Positions 41,665 through 51,186 of a stretch of 57,352 bases of DNA are shown here, in pieces. Source of the DNA: Odoribacter sp. (GTDB lineage: Bacteria; Bacteroidota; Bacteroidia; Bacteroidales; Prolixibacteraceae); the NCBI GenBank assembly GCA_013824715.1, contig PNOH01000030.1, positions 1 to 57,352 on the forward strand, read 5' to 3'. The position numbers and the translations under genes were made by a program. The notes under the pieces were generated by a model that made no database searches, had not been told where the DNA came from, and worked only from the letters and a program-made list of their open reading frames with translations. The first letter of the stretch is position 1. Each line of letters begins with the position of its first letter.

Positions 41665-43107
41665 ATGAGCAACAAAAGTGTAAAACGAAGAGACTTTTTT
41701 CGATATGTTGGAATTGGTACCGTTGGTATTGGTTTATCTGGGGCTGTCCCTACTGGTTCAGGAATTCAGGAAAAGAAGCCGGGAAATCTCCGGAAAACAA
41801 TTACCGAAAAGGTTTTCAGCACTCCTTTAATTGACACCCATGAACACCTGATAGACGAAAAAGATCGTTTGGGCAACCGGACATTGATTGGAACCAAAAG
41901 CAACGACTGGACCTATCTGTTCAGCCATTACCTCGATTCGGATATGCTTTCGGCAGGTATGCCGGCAGACGATTACAAACGGTTCTTTTCTGCTGATGTT
42001 GACCCAATTAAAAAATGGAAAATCCTTGAACCCGTTTGGCCAAAGGTCAAACATACCGGATATGCGCAGGCTGTGCGGATTTCCATCAAAGAACTGTATG
42101 GCATCGAAGAGCTTTCCGAAGAATCCATTCCCCGCTTGCAAAAAGCTTATCAGGAAATGGTCGCGCCTGGATTTTATAAGAAGATACTTCAGGAAAAAGG
42201 CAACATTGAATCGTGTCAGGTCAATTCCTATCCAATACTAAAGTCGGAAATGCCTGATTTTTTGATGTCAGACTTGTGGGCCGACTCCCTGATGACTTAT
42301 GTTGGGAACAATGATTACGCAAAAGCGGCCAACATCGATCCGAAAACGTTGAAGGACTGGCACAGGGTGATCGAATGGTGGTTTGAAAAATACGGAAAGT
42401 ATGTTGTTGCGATCAAAATTGGACAAGCTTATTCGCGTGGAATTAATTTTGACAGAATTCCTTATGAGGAAGCTGAACCGGTTTATAATCAGGTAATCCA
42501 AGGAAAACAGGTAACTCCGGAAGAAAAGAAAAAACTCGAGGATCATCTTTTCTGGCATGTCGTCGGACAGGCTACAAAGTGGGATTTGCCGGTAAAAATG
42601 CATTTGGGATATCATGCGCAATGGGCTGGAAAAACCAACCAGATGGATTTGGCAATGGTTCGGAATAATCCGGCTGATGCAGGTCGTTTATGCGATGAAT
42701 CAAAAGATACCCGGTTTATTTTCTTTCATATCAGCTATCCGTATTACGAGGAGATGCTGGCTGTTGCCAAACAATTTGCCAATGCCACAATTGATATGTG
42801 CTGGGCGTGGATCATCAATCCGGTGGCAGCCAAAGATTTCCTTAAGAAATTTATAGTAACTGTTCCGTGCAATAAAATCCTGATTTTTGGCGGCGATTAT
42901 ACTCCGGTTGAACCTGTTCTGGGCCATTCGATTATCGCACGCAATGGCATTGCATTGGCTTTGTCGGAGCTGGTGGAAGAAAATCACATCAGCCTGAATG
43001 AAGCTATGACGCTTGTTGACCCTCTTCTAAACGGAAATGCACGGGAAATTTTCAGGCTTGAGAAAAAGCAAAAAGTACTGAAAAATCTGAATTGGAATAC
43101 ATTGTAA
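41665..43107 (+). CDS. Tat-exported amidohydrolase-family protein
   Basis: This 480-residue protein begins with a twin-arginine-like signal (KRRDFFRYVGIGTVGIGLSGAVP). The amidohydrolase barrel carries PLIDTHEHLIDEKDR (metal His-x-His), then LPVKMHLGYHAQW with further His ligands, IFFHISYPYYEE and, near the end, LIFGGDYTPVEPVLGH with the final Asp. The family hydrolyses C-N, C-O or C-C bonds with one or two metal ions. I cannot assign the substrate. An ATG at 41646 lies in another frame and is not relevant. It is monocistronic and converges on the GH50-like gene across a 400-base gap. Confidence 0.82.
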   Translation: MSNKSVKRRDFFRYVGIGTVGIGLSGAVPTGSGIQEKKPGNLRKTITEKVFSTPLIDTHEHLIDEKDRLGNRTLIGTKSNDWTYLFSHYLDSDMLSAGMPADDYKRFFSADVDPIKKWKILEPVWPKVKHTGYAQAVRISIKELYGIEELSEESIPRLQKAYQEMVAPGFYKKILQEKGNIESCQVNSYPILKSEMPDFLMSDLWADSLMTYVGNNDYAKAANIDPKTLKDWHRVIEWWFEKYGKYVVAIKIGQAYSRGINFDRIPYEEAEPVYNQVIQGKQVTPEEKKKLEDHLFWHVVGQATKWDLPVKMHLGYHAQWAGKTNQMDLAMVRNNPADAGRLCDESKDTRFIFFHISYPYYEEMLAVAKQFANATIDMCWAWIINPVAAKDFLKKFIVTVPCNKILIFGGDYTPVEPVLGHSIIARNGIALALSELVEENHISLNEAMTLVDPLLNGNAREIFRLEKKQKVLKNLNWNTL

Positions 43108-43510
43108 AAACTAAATTCAGGAATTGAGGTGTTGATGAAGAATAGTTTTACCTACAAGTAAAACTTTTTCCAATTTCATCAGATGTTTTACCCATACGAA
43201 AAACTAATCAGGCATAACAAAAAAATCCCTTTTATTTTCTTCAACTCGTTTGAAAACGAATACGGAAAATCTTTTTCATCGATTCCCCTGTCCTAGTTGG
43301 GAATTGCAGCCATTTTGAAATCAATGACCGCACCTTTCATCAGCTTGGGTTAGCTCAGTCGGTTTTTTGTAGTTTTTCAAGTTAAGCGTTGCAGTTTCCA
43401 CTGACACCTTGCTATGCTACTGACGGGGTGACTCCCGATTATCACCTCTAGCTACCCTAAATGGCAGTTATGTTGATAAAAAAGTCACCCCGTCAGTGCA
43501 CTTCATCTAT
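43108..43510. other. Intergenic region between convergent genes with a tRNA-like scrap
   Basis: These 403 bases have no gene. At 43343-43364 GCTTGGGTTAGCTCAGTCGG and the following TT resemble the acceptor-D-arm part of a bacterial tRNA, but no anticodon arm or T-arm follows, so it is at most a relic. Near the right end is a 15-bp inverted repeat, listed separately. Confidence 0.5.
43419..43497. repeat. 15-bp perfect inverted repeat with a 49-base loop
   Basis: ACTGACGGGGTGACT (43419-43433) is the exact reverse complement of AGTCACCCCGTCAGT (43483-43497). It lies just past the 3' end of the minus-strand GH50-like gene and could be a terminator or the ends of a small mobile element. Confidence 0.7.
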
Positions 43511-45445
43511 CTATTTATTCCACAAATTTGGCATTCCGCCATGTCCGCGAGGCTTTACTGGCGCCTGTTCAATGGGTTGGATTTTGCCGGTATGAATTTC
43601 AAATAACCGTTTGGCGGTTTCCATCATGGCTTCAACCTGGTATTTGTAAGGGCGGTCGGTAACATCAACCAGTCCGCAGTTGTAGTTTTCACCATCGCGG
43701 CGTCCGGTCAAATCCTGGTCACACCACTGGAAATATGCTGTCCCTATTAATCCTGGATGTTGATAAGCCCTTTCTGTATAGTACCGGTAAGCAACTCCGC
43801 GTTCCTGTTGCGAATTGACCTGCCAAAGCGATTGGGCCAAGCCCCGGTCAACAGTTCCGAAGTGATATTCGCCAATGATCATCGGTAGTCCGGTCATTTC
43901 CATGGCCCGGTCCATCATTTCCTTTTTAGGATAAAGGTCGTAGCAATTGAAGCTGAACACGTCGAAAACCTCTTTGCAAATCTCCAGTATTTCGCGGTCA
44001 ATTCCCATTACGTTTCCGAACCTGATCCCCAGATTGAGGTGGTTGGGATCATATTTCGTGATGGCATTGTCAACCGTTTTCAGGAAAGTGCGGAAGGTTT
44101 GAAAAATGAACTGTTTGCGGCGTAAAGGTGAATCTCCTTTAGCCAGCCAGGCAGTCAATTCTGTTTTTATCGGGCGGTCAGCTCCTTCCAATATCATGGT
44201 GCAAAGCCGTTCTTCCTGTTCAAGCCACGAAGGTTCGTTGCCGGTAAAATATCCGATCAGCCATGGATTATCTTTATTAGGCCCTACCGACGATTTGCAG
44301 GCTGCATCAATTTTATCAGCAAATCCGGGAGCATAAACATCGGGCAAACCCATTATGCCATCTTCAATTCCAACCCCGCGTAACTGCAACATGAAAGCTT
44401 TCCGGTTCATTTGCATAACTTCCGGGTTCGACCAGTTGCCAATGGTGTTCAGTCCCCATTTATCCATTCGGTTGATGATCATTTCTTTTGATTTGGCCTG
44501 ATAGTCTTCACCATACCTGCGGAATAAATTCCATGTTCCAAAGGAAACCGAACCGGGCCTGGCCGGGTTTGTGATCAGGCTGGAAGGAGGTAATTCTTTG
44601 TAAAGATTCCGGCGTTTATCCAGGTTCATCACATTTCCACCTCCGCCCGGACTGACACAATCAACTCCGACTGAAAGGAACAAATATCCTTCCGGATCGA
44701 CAAACCACCAGCGGCCATCCATTTTTTCGGTCCTGAAAAATCCGGTTGCATTGGTTTTTGCTTGAAGGTAACCGCCAAATCTGGAATAGTTATAGGCTTG
44801 AGTTGAGACCACTTCTTTTTCTTCGGCTTCCCATTCTTTTCTCAACTGTTCGACCGTGTTGACTTTTCCCTCAAAATTGCCCAGGTCCCATTGTCCAAAT
44901 TCATTGAAAACTGGTTTTTCTCCCAGATATTGATCGCCAGGATCTTCAACAGACAGCGCAATCGAGCGAAGTTCGAACGTTGGATTATTGATTGGTGCAT
45001 TCATGCGGATGCCGATTGAATCAACGCCCTGAAGCGGGCCGCGTTTTCCGCCCAGATTTATCCATCCGGTATAGCGGGCCTGGTTGTAGGTCGCGGCCAA
45101 ATCGAGCGCCGCATCGGGCAAACGGCGGTAAAATTTCAGGGGAATGGCAAGTTTGTTCCATCCATTGGCAGTGTAGCTCATTATGCGCAATTCATTATAG
45201 CCTGTTTCTGTTGTAAATCCTACATGAAAACGCTGAGGAGTGGAGATTTTGAATTCGAGGACGACAAAATTATAATCGTCCCAATTGGCAGTGAGTCCGG
45301 GACTTAAGTCCCGAATCGCGAATTTTTGCCCTGAAACTTCTTTGCTGCTGTCGAACTGAATTTGGATTGTTTTTTGAGCATGACAGGTTAGGAAAGAAAA
45401 CAGGAGGAAAATTGTGAAAATAGCTTGGTTAGAGTTAGGTTTCAT
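43511..45445 (-). CDS. GH50-like (agarase-type) secreted glycoside hydrolase
   Basis: This 644-residue protein has a Sec signal (AIFTIFLLFSFLTCHAQ). An N-terminal beta sandwich of about 170 residues (carbohydrate-binding-like) precedes the barrel, which starts SRFGGYLQAKTNATGFFRTEKMDGRWWFVDPEGYLFLSVGVDCV as in GH50 beta-agarases and relatives. The putative acid/base Glu is in WLIGYFTGNEPSW near residue 402 and the nucleophile in LPMIIGEYHFG near 525. No sorting tail is seen. True agarose activity is not certain, because related enzymes act on other galactans. It stands alone on the minus strand. Confidence 0.75.
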   Translation of the reverse strand: MKPNSNQAIFTIFLLFSFLTCHAQKTIQIQFDSSKEVSGQKFAIRDLSPGLTANWDDYNFVVLEFKISTPQRFHVGFTTETGYNELRIMSYTANGWNKLAIPLKFYRRLPDAALDLAATYNQARYTGWINLGGKRGPLQGVDSIGIRMNAPINNPTFELRSIALSVEDPGDQYLGEKPVFNEFGQWDLGNFEGKVNTVEQLRKEWEAEEKEVVSTQAYNYSRFGGYLQAKTNATGFFRTEKMDGRWWFVDPEGYLFLSVGVDCVSPGGGGNVMNLDKRRNLYKELPPSSLITNPARPGSVSFGTWNLFRRYGEDYQAKSKEMIINRMDKWGLNTIGNWSNPEVMQMNRKAFMLQLRGVGIEDGIMGLPDVYAPGFADKIDAACKSSVGPNKDNPWLIGYFTGNEPSWLEQEERLCTMILEGADRPIKTELTAWLAKGDSPLRRKQFIFQTFRTFLKTVDNAITKYDPNHLNLGIRFGNVMGIDREILEICKEVFDVFSFNCYDLYPKKEMMDRAMEMTGLPMIIGEYHFGTVDRGLAQSLWQVNSQQERGVAYRYYTERAYQHPGLIGTAYFQWCDQDLTGRRDGENYNCGLVDVTDRPYKYQVEAMMETAKRLFEIHTGKIQPIEQAPVKPRGHGGMPNLWNK

Positions 45446-45639
45446 AGCTTGGTTTTATTAGGATTTCATTTACAAAGGAAAACGAAATTTTTATCGCATC
45501 TGCATAAAAACCATCATGAATTTCATAAAAATCGAATAAGGATAAGATATTTCAATGACTTTTCTTTTTTATAGCAATTGGGGTTCAACAATCAGTCGTT
45601 TCAACTGTTAAGAAGTGACCAACAATAAAATTTATAAAA

Positions 45640-47043
45640 ATGAAAGTTTACTTTTTTGCATCATTTCTAATGATTCTGATTACCGGATTTATAATTTTTC
45701 CAGGTACTTCTGATCACTCTGTATCTCCCGTTAGTCAGCCTTCTGCCAAAGACAATTTCCTGAAATATTGCGCTGGTTGTCATGGAACCAAAATGGAGCG
45801 TTTTGCAGGTAATACCTGGGAAGCCTTTAAAGCTGGTGGCGATCTGACTGGAGTTATCCGAAGCGGTTTGCCTGTTTTGGGGATGCCATCGTTCGAAAAA
45901 GCATTTACCCAAGCTGAGATGAAAGCTATTTCGGATTATATACTGGAGATGAAAGACAAAAAGGAAGCTACAGTAGCAGTTAAATTTCCGGCAGTGGTCC
46001 GTTCCAAACATCAGTCATTTCGAATCGATACTGTTGCCAAAGGGCTCGATGTGCCGTGGGGAATAGCTTTTTTGCCTGACGGGGATATGCTGGTGACTGA
46101 GCGAAGCGGACAATTGTTCCGTTTCGGCGGCGGCAAATTAAAAGCAATCATTTCAGGAGTTCCTGAAGTTTTGGCATTGGGTCAGGGTGGATTAATGGAT
46201 GTCGTTCTGCATCCGAAATACAAAGAAAACGGTTGGATATACATTTCTTATTCAAAGAAAGCTCCCGACGGGGTAGGAGGGAACACTGCTATTTTCAGGG
46301 CTAAACTGAAAAATAACCAGTTGGTTGAACAGCAGGAATTATTTAAAGCCATGCCAAATACAACGAGCGGGGTACATTTTGGGTGCCGGATGGTATTCGA
46401 CGATCAGGGTTATTTGTTCTTTTCGGTTGGCGAACGCGGCGAGAAGACGAATGCTCAAACTTTGACCAATCATTGTGGTAAAATACACCGCATTTTTGAT
46501 GATGGCCGGATACCACCCGACAATCCGTTTGTAAACACTGCCGGAGCTATGCCTACCATTTATTCGTATGGGCACCGCAATCCGCAGGGAATCGATATTA
46601 ATCCGGTAACCCGCCGCATATATAACAACGAACATGGCCCGCGCGGCGGAGACGAAATTAACCTGGTGGGCAAGGGCAACAATTACGGATGGCCGGTGAT
46701 TACTTTTGGAATTAATTACGACGGAACCATAATTACCAAAGAAACAGCCAAAGCAGGAATGGAACAGCCTGTTTTTCAATGGACCCCATCCATTGGCCCG
46801 AGCAGCATGAAATTTGTTGCCGGCGACCGATATCCGGGATGGAAAGGCGATATCCTGAGCGGTTCGCTTAGCTTTAAATACCTCGAACGTGTCCATCTGG
46901 AAGGTGGTAAAGTAACCGAACAGGAAAAATTGCTCGAAAATGTAGGTCGGGTGCGGAATGTTACAGTGAGTCCTGACGGCTATATTTATGTAGCGGTTGA
47001 AAGCCCGGGTATCGTTGTAAAATTGGTTCCGGTTACCAATTAA
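45640..47043 (+). CDS. Cytochrome c - PQQ-type sugar dehydrogenase fusion
   Basis: This 467-residue periplasmic protein has a signal (YFFASFLMILITGFIIFPG). A cytochrome c domain comes next: CAGCH near residue 45 and the distal Met in LGMPSFEKAFTQAEM. It is followed by a six-bladed propeller of the soluble glucose dehydrogenase/YliI type (VAKGLDVPWGIAFLPDGDMLVTERSG, LGQGGLMDVVLHP, SGVHFGCRMVFDD, YGHRNPQGID, NEHGPRGGDEIN). It should oxidise sugars and pass electrons through its own haem. The haem-first order lets electrons leave at the N-terminal domain. Its TAA stop overlaps that of the convergent helicase gene within TTAA. Confidence 0.87.
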   Translation: MKVYFFASFLMILITGFIIFPGTSDHSVSPVSQPSAKDNFLKYCAGCHGTKMERFAGNTWEAFKAGGDLTGVIRSGLPVLGMPSFEKAFTQAEMKAISDYILEMKDKKEATVAVKFPAVVRSKHQSFRIDTVAKGLDVPWGIAFLPDGDMLVTERSGQLFRFGGGKLKAIISGVPEVLALGQGGLMDVVLHPKYKENGWIYISYSKKAPDGVGGNTAIFRAKLKNNQLVEQQELFKAMPNTTSGVHFGCRMVFDDQGYLFFSVGERGEKTNAQTLTNHCGKIHRIFDDGRIPPDNPFVNTAGAMPTIYSYGHRNPQGIDINPVTRRIYNNEHGPRGGDEINLVGKGNNYGWPVITFGINYDGTIITKETAKAGMEQPVFQWTPSIGPSSMKFVAGDRYPGWKGDILSGSLSFKYLERVHLEGGKVTEQEKLLENVGRVRNVTVSPDGYIYVAVESPGIVVKLVPVTN

Positions 47044-49694
47044 ACCGGCAGCTTAAATTTCATTATCACCTCGCCGGTTTCTTTATTGATTTCGATAGAT
47101 TGACCGCTCAAACCGAGGTCTTTCCCGGTTGACATTTTAAACAAACCGGCAAGGAATTGCATGCCATTGTTCATTACTTGCTCAATTTCATGCGCTTTTT
47201 CTTCAGCAACCGTTTGCGGAGATGGGTTTTGATTTTCCCGAATTGTTTCAGGTTCTGATTCAGACTGTTCTTCGGAAAGGTCAAGCTCATCCGGTTGAAG
47301 CAATACTTGAGATAAATTTTCAGGAATATTTTCAGAAGCAATTACCTTTTCAATATCATCTTCCAATGCCACTTTTTCCGTTTCAGTAATAAATTCTTCA
47401 AGCTGCTGGATGAACTGCGAACGTCCTTTGCTCGAGAAATCAACATAATTGGTAGTACTTGAACTGTCGAGTACTCCATCGAAAAGGCTTTGTTTGATCA
47501 ACAACCCTGATGCAATTTGCTGTTCGATCGAATTTCGGGTAATGAAATTGAAGATGGTGAGTTTGTTGCTTTTCTGGCCCAACCGATCTATCCGGCCAAT
47601 ACGCTGGTTCTTTTTGGCCGGGTTCCACGGAAGTTCAAAGTTGATCAGCGTATCAGCTACCTGAAGGTTTAATCCTGAACCACCGGCTTCGGTCGAAAGG
47701 AAAATCTTGCAATGAGGGTTAGTTTCAAATTTTTTGATCAGTTCGCCCCGGAGTTTCACAGGAACAGAACCGTTCAGTTCGGCAAACCCAATGTCATTGT
47801 CGCGCAACATCTTGCCTATCAGTTTGTGGACTTTCACCCATTCCGAAAAAATGATGATTTTCCGCTCAGAATTCGGGACATCCAGTTTTTCAAGCAAAAT
47901 GTATTTCAGTTCATCCAACTTGGGCGACTCGTTGGTTTCTTCGTCAATCAGATAGGTTGAGTCGCAAACCATTCGCATGCTTGCCAGTAACAATTGCAGG
48001 CGTTGTAAGTCGTAGGGTGTCAGGAATTTTTTTCGGATGATGTTGGCAATTCCCTGGGCGTATCCTGCATGGTAATCGGCTTGCAATGGCGAAAGGTTGA
48101 CCGGAATATTGGTTTGTTGCACATTGGGCAACTGATCGAGTACCTTTCGTTTCTCGCGCCTGATCAGGATTTGTTCTAATTTACGGTTGAGTTTTTGCAG
48201 GTCGTAGTAACCGTTTATTTTGTCGGGCCGCTCAGGGTCGAAAAGGCAATGTTGGTATGAAAACTCCCAAAGCGGGCCGAAAAATTGGGGATCGAGGATG
48301 CTTACAATCGAAAAAATGTCGATCAGACGGTTTTCAATTGGCGTACCGGTAATGATTAACACATGCTTGGAATCGAGCCGTTTGATTGATGAAGCCGTTT
48401 TGGTTTCGTAGTTTTTTGCCCGTTGTGCTTCATCCAGAATAAGCAGGTCAATCCCGGCTTTGTTGATAGCCATTTGATCGCGCAGGATGGTTTCGTAGTT
48501 GACGATGAAAAACAGATGCTCCGTATCGAGGTACTGTTTTACCCGATCACTGGGAAGGCCTTCCACAATTAACGCTTTTTCGCTGCTGAATTTTTCGATT
48601 TCTTTTTTCCACTGGCTTTTGAGCGAAGCCGGGCAAACTATCAATACTTTTTTGAACCCGAATACTTGTTTTTTTAGCAGGGCAGTACCAATGGCCTGAA
48701 CTGTTTTACCCAGCCCCATTTCATCGGCAATGATGGCTGCTTTGCGGAACAGGGCGAATTCTATCCCTTCTTTTTGATAGGGAAACAGATCAAGTTTGAT
48801 TCCGGAGAAGTCAGGGTTCCAATCCTTCCGCAGCTCATCCAGCATGTCTTGTTCATAAACTTTTTCCACTTTTTCACGAACTTCAGGCCGGATATGGATC
48901 ATTGGGAAATCAGCCGATTCTTCCAAAAAGTTCAGGAGATTTTTCAGGTCGTTATCCTCAATATAAGTTGCCTTTTTGAAATATCTTGAAATCAGTAATT
49001 GTTCGTCGATTGGTAGCGTATGCGGGTAGAACCAGCTTATTTTGTAGTCGTTCACAGGGTCACAATAAATTTCGATAAACGGGCAGGTTTTGTCCAGTTG
49101 GCCAAAAAGAGCCTTGTTTTCTTTCAGTTGCTGAAAGGTAAACATGATATGTTTGGTGGTGCCCAGCTTGTTGAGGCGCGAATCCATACTGTCGCTGTAC
49201 CCTGTTTCGTTTTCGAAGTCGCGCAGAAAGATTTTATACTTTACACCATTTTCGTTGGTCAGGATGTGGTCACCGTATAGGTTTGATGCCCATTTAATGC
49301 GGTATTTTGCTTTATCCGATTTTTGTCTTCGTTCCAGCAAAACACGTTTGATCATCCCTTCGCGGGAGTATTTTTTATGCTCAACCGGTTCTTTGGGGTC
49401 GAGGAATTTCAGTTCATTTTCGACTTCGAGCAGGCAGGCATACGAAACCCGTTCCCATCCCGAACGCTCTCCATTTATCGAAGGAATAACATCCTGGTCT
49501 TCAATGTTAAGCGAACATTCCTTCGGAGACTTCGAATCAGCAGAATCTACAAATAACTCAAAACGGACAGCAGATTGCGACAACACCTGGCAATCGTTGT
49601 TGTTGAACATGATTTCGCCCAAAGCCAGTTCAGGCTTATTTAGGGATTTTTGAAGTTTCGTTTTTTGCTTTTTGATCAGTTCATGAAGTTCCAT
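47040..49694 (-). CDS. SNF2-family DEAD/DEAH-box helicase
   Basis: This 884-residue protein has an uncharacterised N-terminal part of about 300 residues, then a Swi2/Snf2 ATPase: IIADEMGLGKTVQAIG (motif I), LLILDEAQRAKNY (motif II, DEAQ) and LIITGTPIENRLIDIFSI (motif III). The helicase C lobe reads IFLSTEAGGSGLNLQVADTLINFELPWNP and QRIGRIDRLGQ (motif VI). A tail rich in Glu/Ser (DELDLSEEQSESEPET) precedes a short C-terminal domain. Such proteins remodel protein-DNA complexes; some belong to defence systems, but none of those partners lies here. It is divergent from the ATPase at 49839. Confidence 0.9.
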   Translation of the reverse strand: MELHELIKKQKTKLQKSLNKPELALGEIMFNNNDCQVLSQSAVRFELFVDSADSKSPKECSLNIEDQDVIPSINGERSGWERVSYACLLEVENELKFLDPKEPVEHKKYSREGMIKRVLLERRQKSDKAKYRIKWASNLYGDHILTNENGVKYKIFLRDFENETGYSDSMDSRLNKLGTTKHIMFTFQQLKENKALFGQLDKTCPFIEIYCDPVNDYKISWFYPHTLPIDEQLLISRYFKKATYIEDNDLKNLLNFLEESADFPMIHIRPEVREKVEKVYEQDMLDELRKDWNPDFSGIKLDLFPYQKEGIEFALFRKAAIIADEMGLGKTVQAIGTALLKKQVFGFKKVLIVCPASLKSQWKKEIEKFSSEKALIVEGLPSDRVKQYLDTEHLFFIVNYETILRDQMAINKAGIDLLILDEAQRAKNYETKTASSIKRLDSKHVLIITGTPIENRLIDIFSIVSILDPQFFGPLWEFSYQHCLFDPERPDKINGYYDLQKLNRKLEQILIRREKRKVLDQLPNVQQTNIPVNLSPLQADYHAGYAQGIANIIRKKFLTPYDLQRLQLLLASMRMVCDSTYLIDEETNESPKLDELKYILLEKLDVPNSERKIIIFSEWVKVHKLIGKMLRDNDIGFAELNGSVPVKLRGELIKKFETNPHCKIFLSTEAGGSGLNLQVADTLINFELPWNPAKKNQRIGRIDRLGQKSNKLTIFNFITRNSIEQQIASGLLIKQSLFDGVLDSSSTTNYVDFSSKGRSQFIQQLEEFITETEKVALEDDIEKVIASENIPENLSQVLLQPDELDLSEEQSESEPETIRENQNPSPQTVAEEKAHEIEQVMNNGMQFLAGLFKMSTGKDLGLSGQSIEINKETGEVIMKFKLPV

Positions 49695-49798
49695 GATTTT
49701 TGGGTTTTTGGATTATTTTCGGGAGATAAAAATAGAAAAAATAGGGTGCAGGTTATGGGTTTGCTGAAAGAAAATAGTTTGATTTGTTTTTCTCAACT

Positions 49799-49833
49799 TA
49801 TTGAGTAATTTTACTCAGTGTATTGAGTAATTT
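49799..49833 (+). repeat. Direct and inverted repeats upstream of the second AAA/DUF4143 gene
   Basis: TATTGAGTAATTT occurs at 49799-49811 and again at 49821-49833, 22 bases apart. TGAGTAA-TT-TTACTCA (49802-49817) is a perfect palindrome. The second copy ends 5 bases before the start codon. The sequence is unrelated to the 32-bp units at 39635, but the position relative to a paralogous gene is the same. Confidence 0.75.
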
Positions 49834-49838
49834 GTAAT

Positions 49839-51029
49839 ATGAATTTTGAAAGAAGTCATAAGGGTTTGCTGTTGAATCGTTTAGTGGACGAAAAACGGCA
49901 ATTTGTCCAGGTAGTATTTGGACCACGGCAGGTTGGAAAGACGACCATGATTGGTCAGGTTTTAAAGGAAGCAGACATGCCATCACATTATGTATCAGCC
50001 GATGGCGTATCTTCTGATCAACAAATCTGGATAAGTCAGCAATGGGAAATTGGCCGTTTGCTACTCAAACAATCGGGCAGAAATGATGGTTTGTTGGTTT
50101 TTGATGAGATTCAGAAGCTCGAAAACTGGAGTGAGGCAGTCAAGCGGGAATGGGATTTAGATACATTGAATGGAACAGGTTTGAAAGTTGTTCTGTTAGG
50201 TTCATCCCGTATTTTGCTTCAACAAGGCCTTACAGAATCTCTTGCCGGCAGGTATGAAACTACCTACATGGGACATTGGTCATACTCTGAGATGCAGGAA
50301 GCCTTTGGATATAATGAAGACCAGTTTGTTTGGTTTGGAGGATATCCCGGAGCTGCTTCCCTTATTCAGGATGAAAGGAGATGGAAGCAGTACATTTTGG
50401 ACTCGTTAATCGAAGCAAGTATTTCGCGCGATATTTTGATGCTGACCAGAGTTGATAAACCTGCATTGATGCGTCGGCTTTTTGTGTTGGGGTGTCAGTA
50501 TTCCGGCCAAATTCTATCGTTTAACAAAATTCTTGGACAACTTTTGGATGCTGGTAATACAACAACTTTATCCAATTATTTGAATTTACTGGATACTGCG
50601 GGTTTATTAAGCGGAATCGAAAAATATAGTCCTGATTTTATCAGGCAACGATCATCCAGCCCTAAATTTCAGGTATATAACACCGCATTGATGTCGGCTC
50701 AGAATGACTTAACTTTTCAGGAGGTAAAAATGAAACCTGATCTATGGGAACGATGGGTTGAATCGGCTATAGGCGCTCATCTGATTAACAGTTCACGTGC
50801 CGACGAATTCACCGTCCACTATTGGCGCGAACGCAATGATGAAGTTGATTTTATTCTGAATTATCGTGGGAAGGTCATTGCCATCGAAGTAAAAAGCGGA
50901 ACACGAATTAAGATTTCAGGAATGGAGGCATATAAAAGGAAATTTCCGCACTGCAAAGTTTATCTGATTGGTGCAAGTGGCTTGCCTGTGTCACAATTTT
51001 TGCAAACCTGCCCGGTTGATTTGTTTTAA
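49839..51029 (+). CDS. AAA ATPase with DUF4143 and PD-(D/E)xK-like C-terminus
   Basis: This 396-residue protein has Walker A VVFGPRQVGKTTMIGQV, Walker B DGLLVFDEIQKLENW and sensor VVLLGSSRILLQ. The middle DUF4143 segment reads YILDSLIEASISRDILML, then a winged-helix-like LLDAGNTTTLSNYLNLLDTAGLLSGI. The end, RNDEVDFILNYRGKVIAIEVKSGT, is a good match to a PD-(D/E)xK nuclease core (Asp, E-V-K). It resembles the gene at 39766 in architecture but only distantly in sequence. The role is unknown. The TATTGAGTAATTT repeats sit directly before its start. Confidence 0.85.
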   Translation: MNFERSHKGLLLNRLVDEKRQFVQVVFGPRQVGKTTMIGQVLKEADMPSHYVSADGVSSDQQIWISQQWEIGRLLLKQSGRNDGLLVFDEIQKLENWSEAVKREWDLDTLNGTGLKVVLLGSSRILLQQGLTESLAGRYETTYMGHWSYSEMQEAFGYNEDQFVWFGGYPGAASLIQDERRWKQYILDSLIEASISRDILMLTRVDKPALMRRLFVLGCQYSGQILSFNKILGQLLDAGNTTTLSNYLNLLDTAGLLSGIEKYSPDFIRQRSSSPKFQVYNTALMSAQNDLTFQEVKMKPDLWERWVESAIGAHLINSSRADEFTVHYWRERNDEVDFILNYRGKVIAIEVKSGTRIKISGMEAYKRKFPHCKVYLIGASGLPVSQFLQTCPVDLF

Positions 51030-51186
51030 ATTGAATTGAAACAAAAAACGATTCTCAAATGATCCGATTCCGATTTCTTTTTTTGACCGTAAATGCCGAA
51101 ACCTATTGTCAAACAGTCAATTTTACGCAACCCTAACCATAAATATTCTGTACATGCTGTAAAATCAAAAACGAAAGGAGACCATT

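Noticed and set aside
43343-43364. A tRNA gene
   Set aside because: Only the D-arm-like part is present; no anticodon stem, T-arm or acceptor 3' side can be folded from the following bases.
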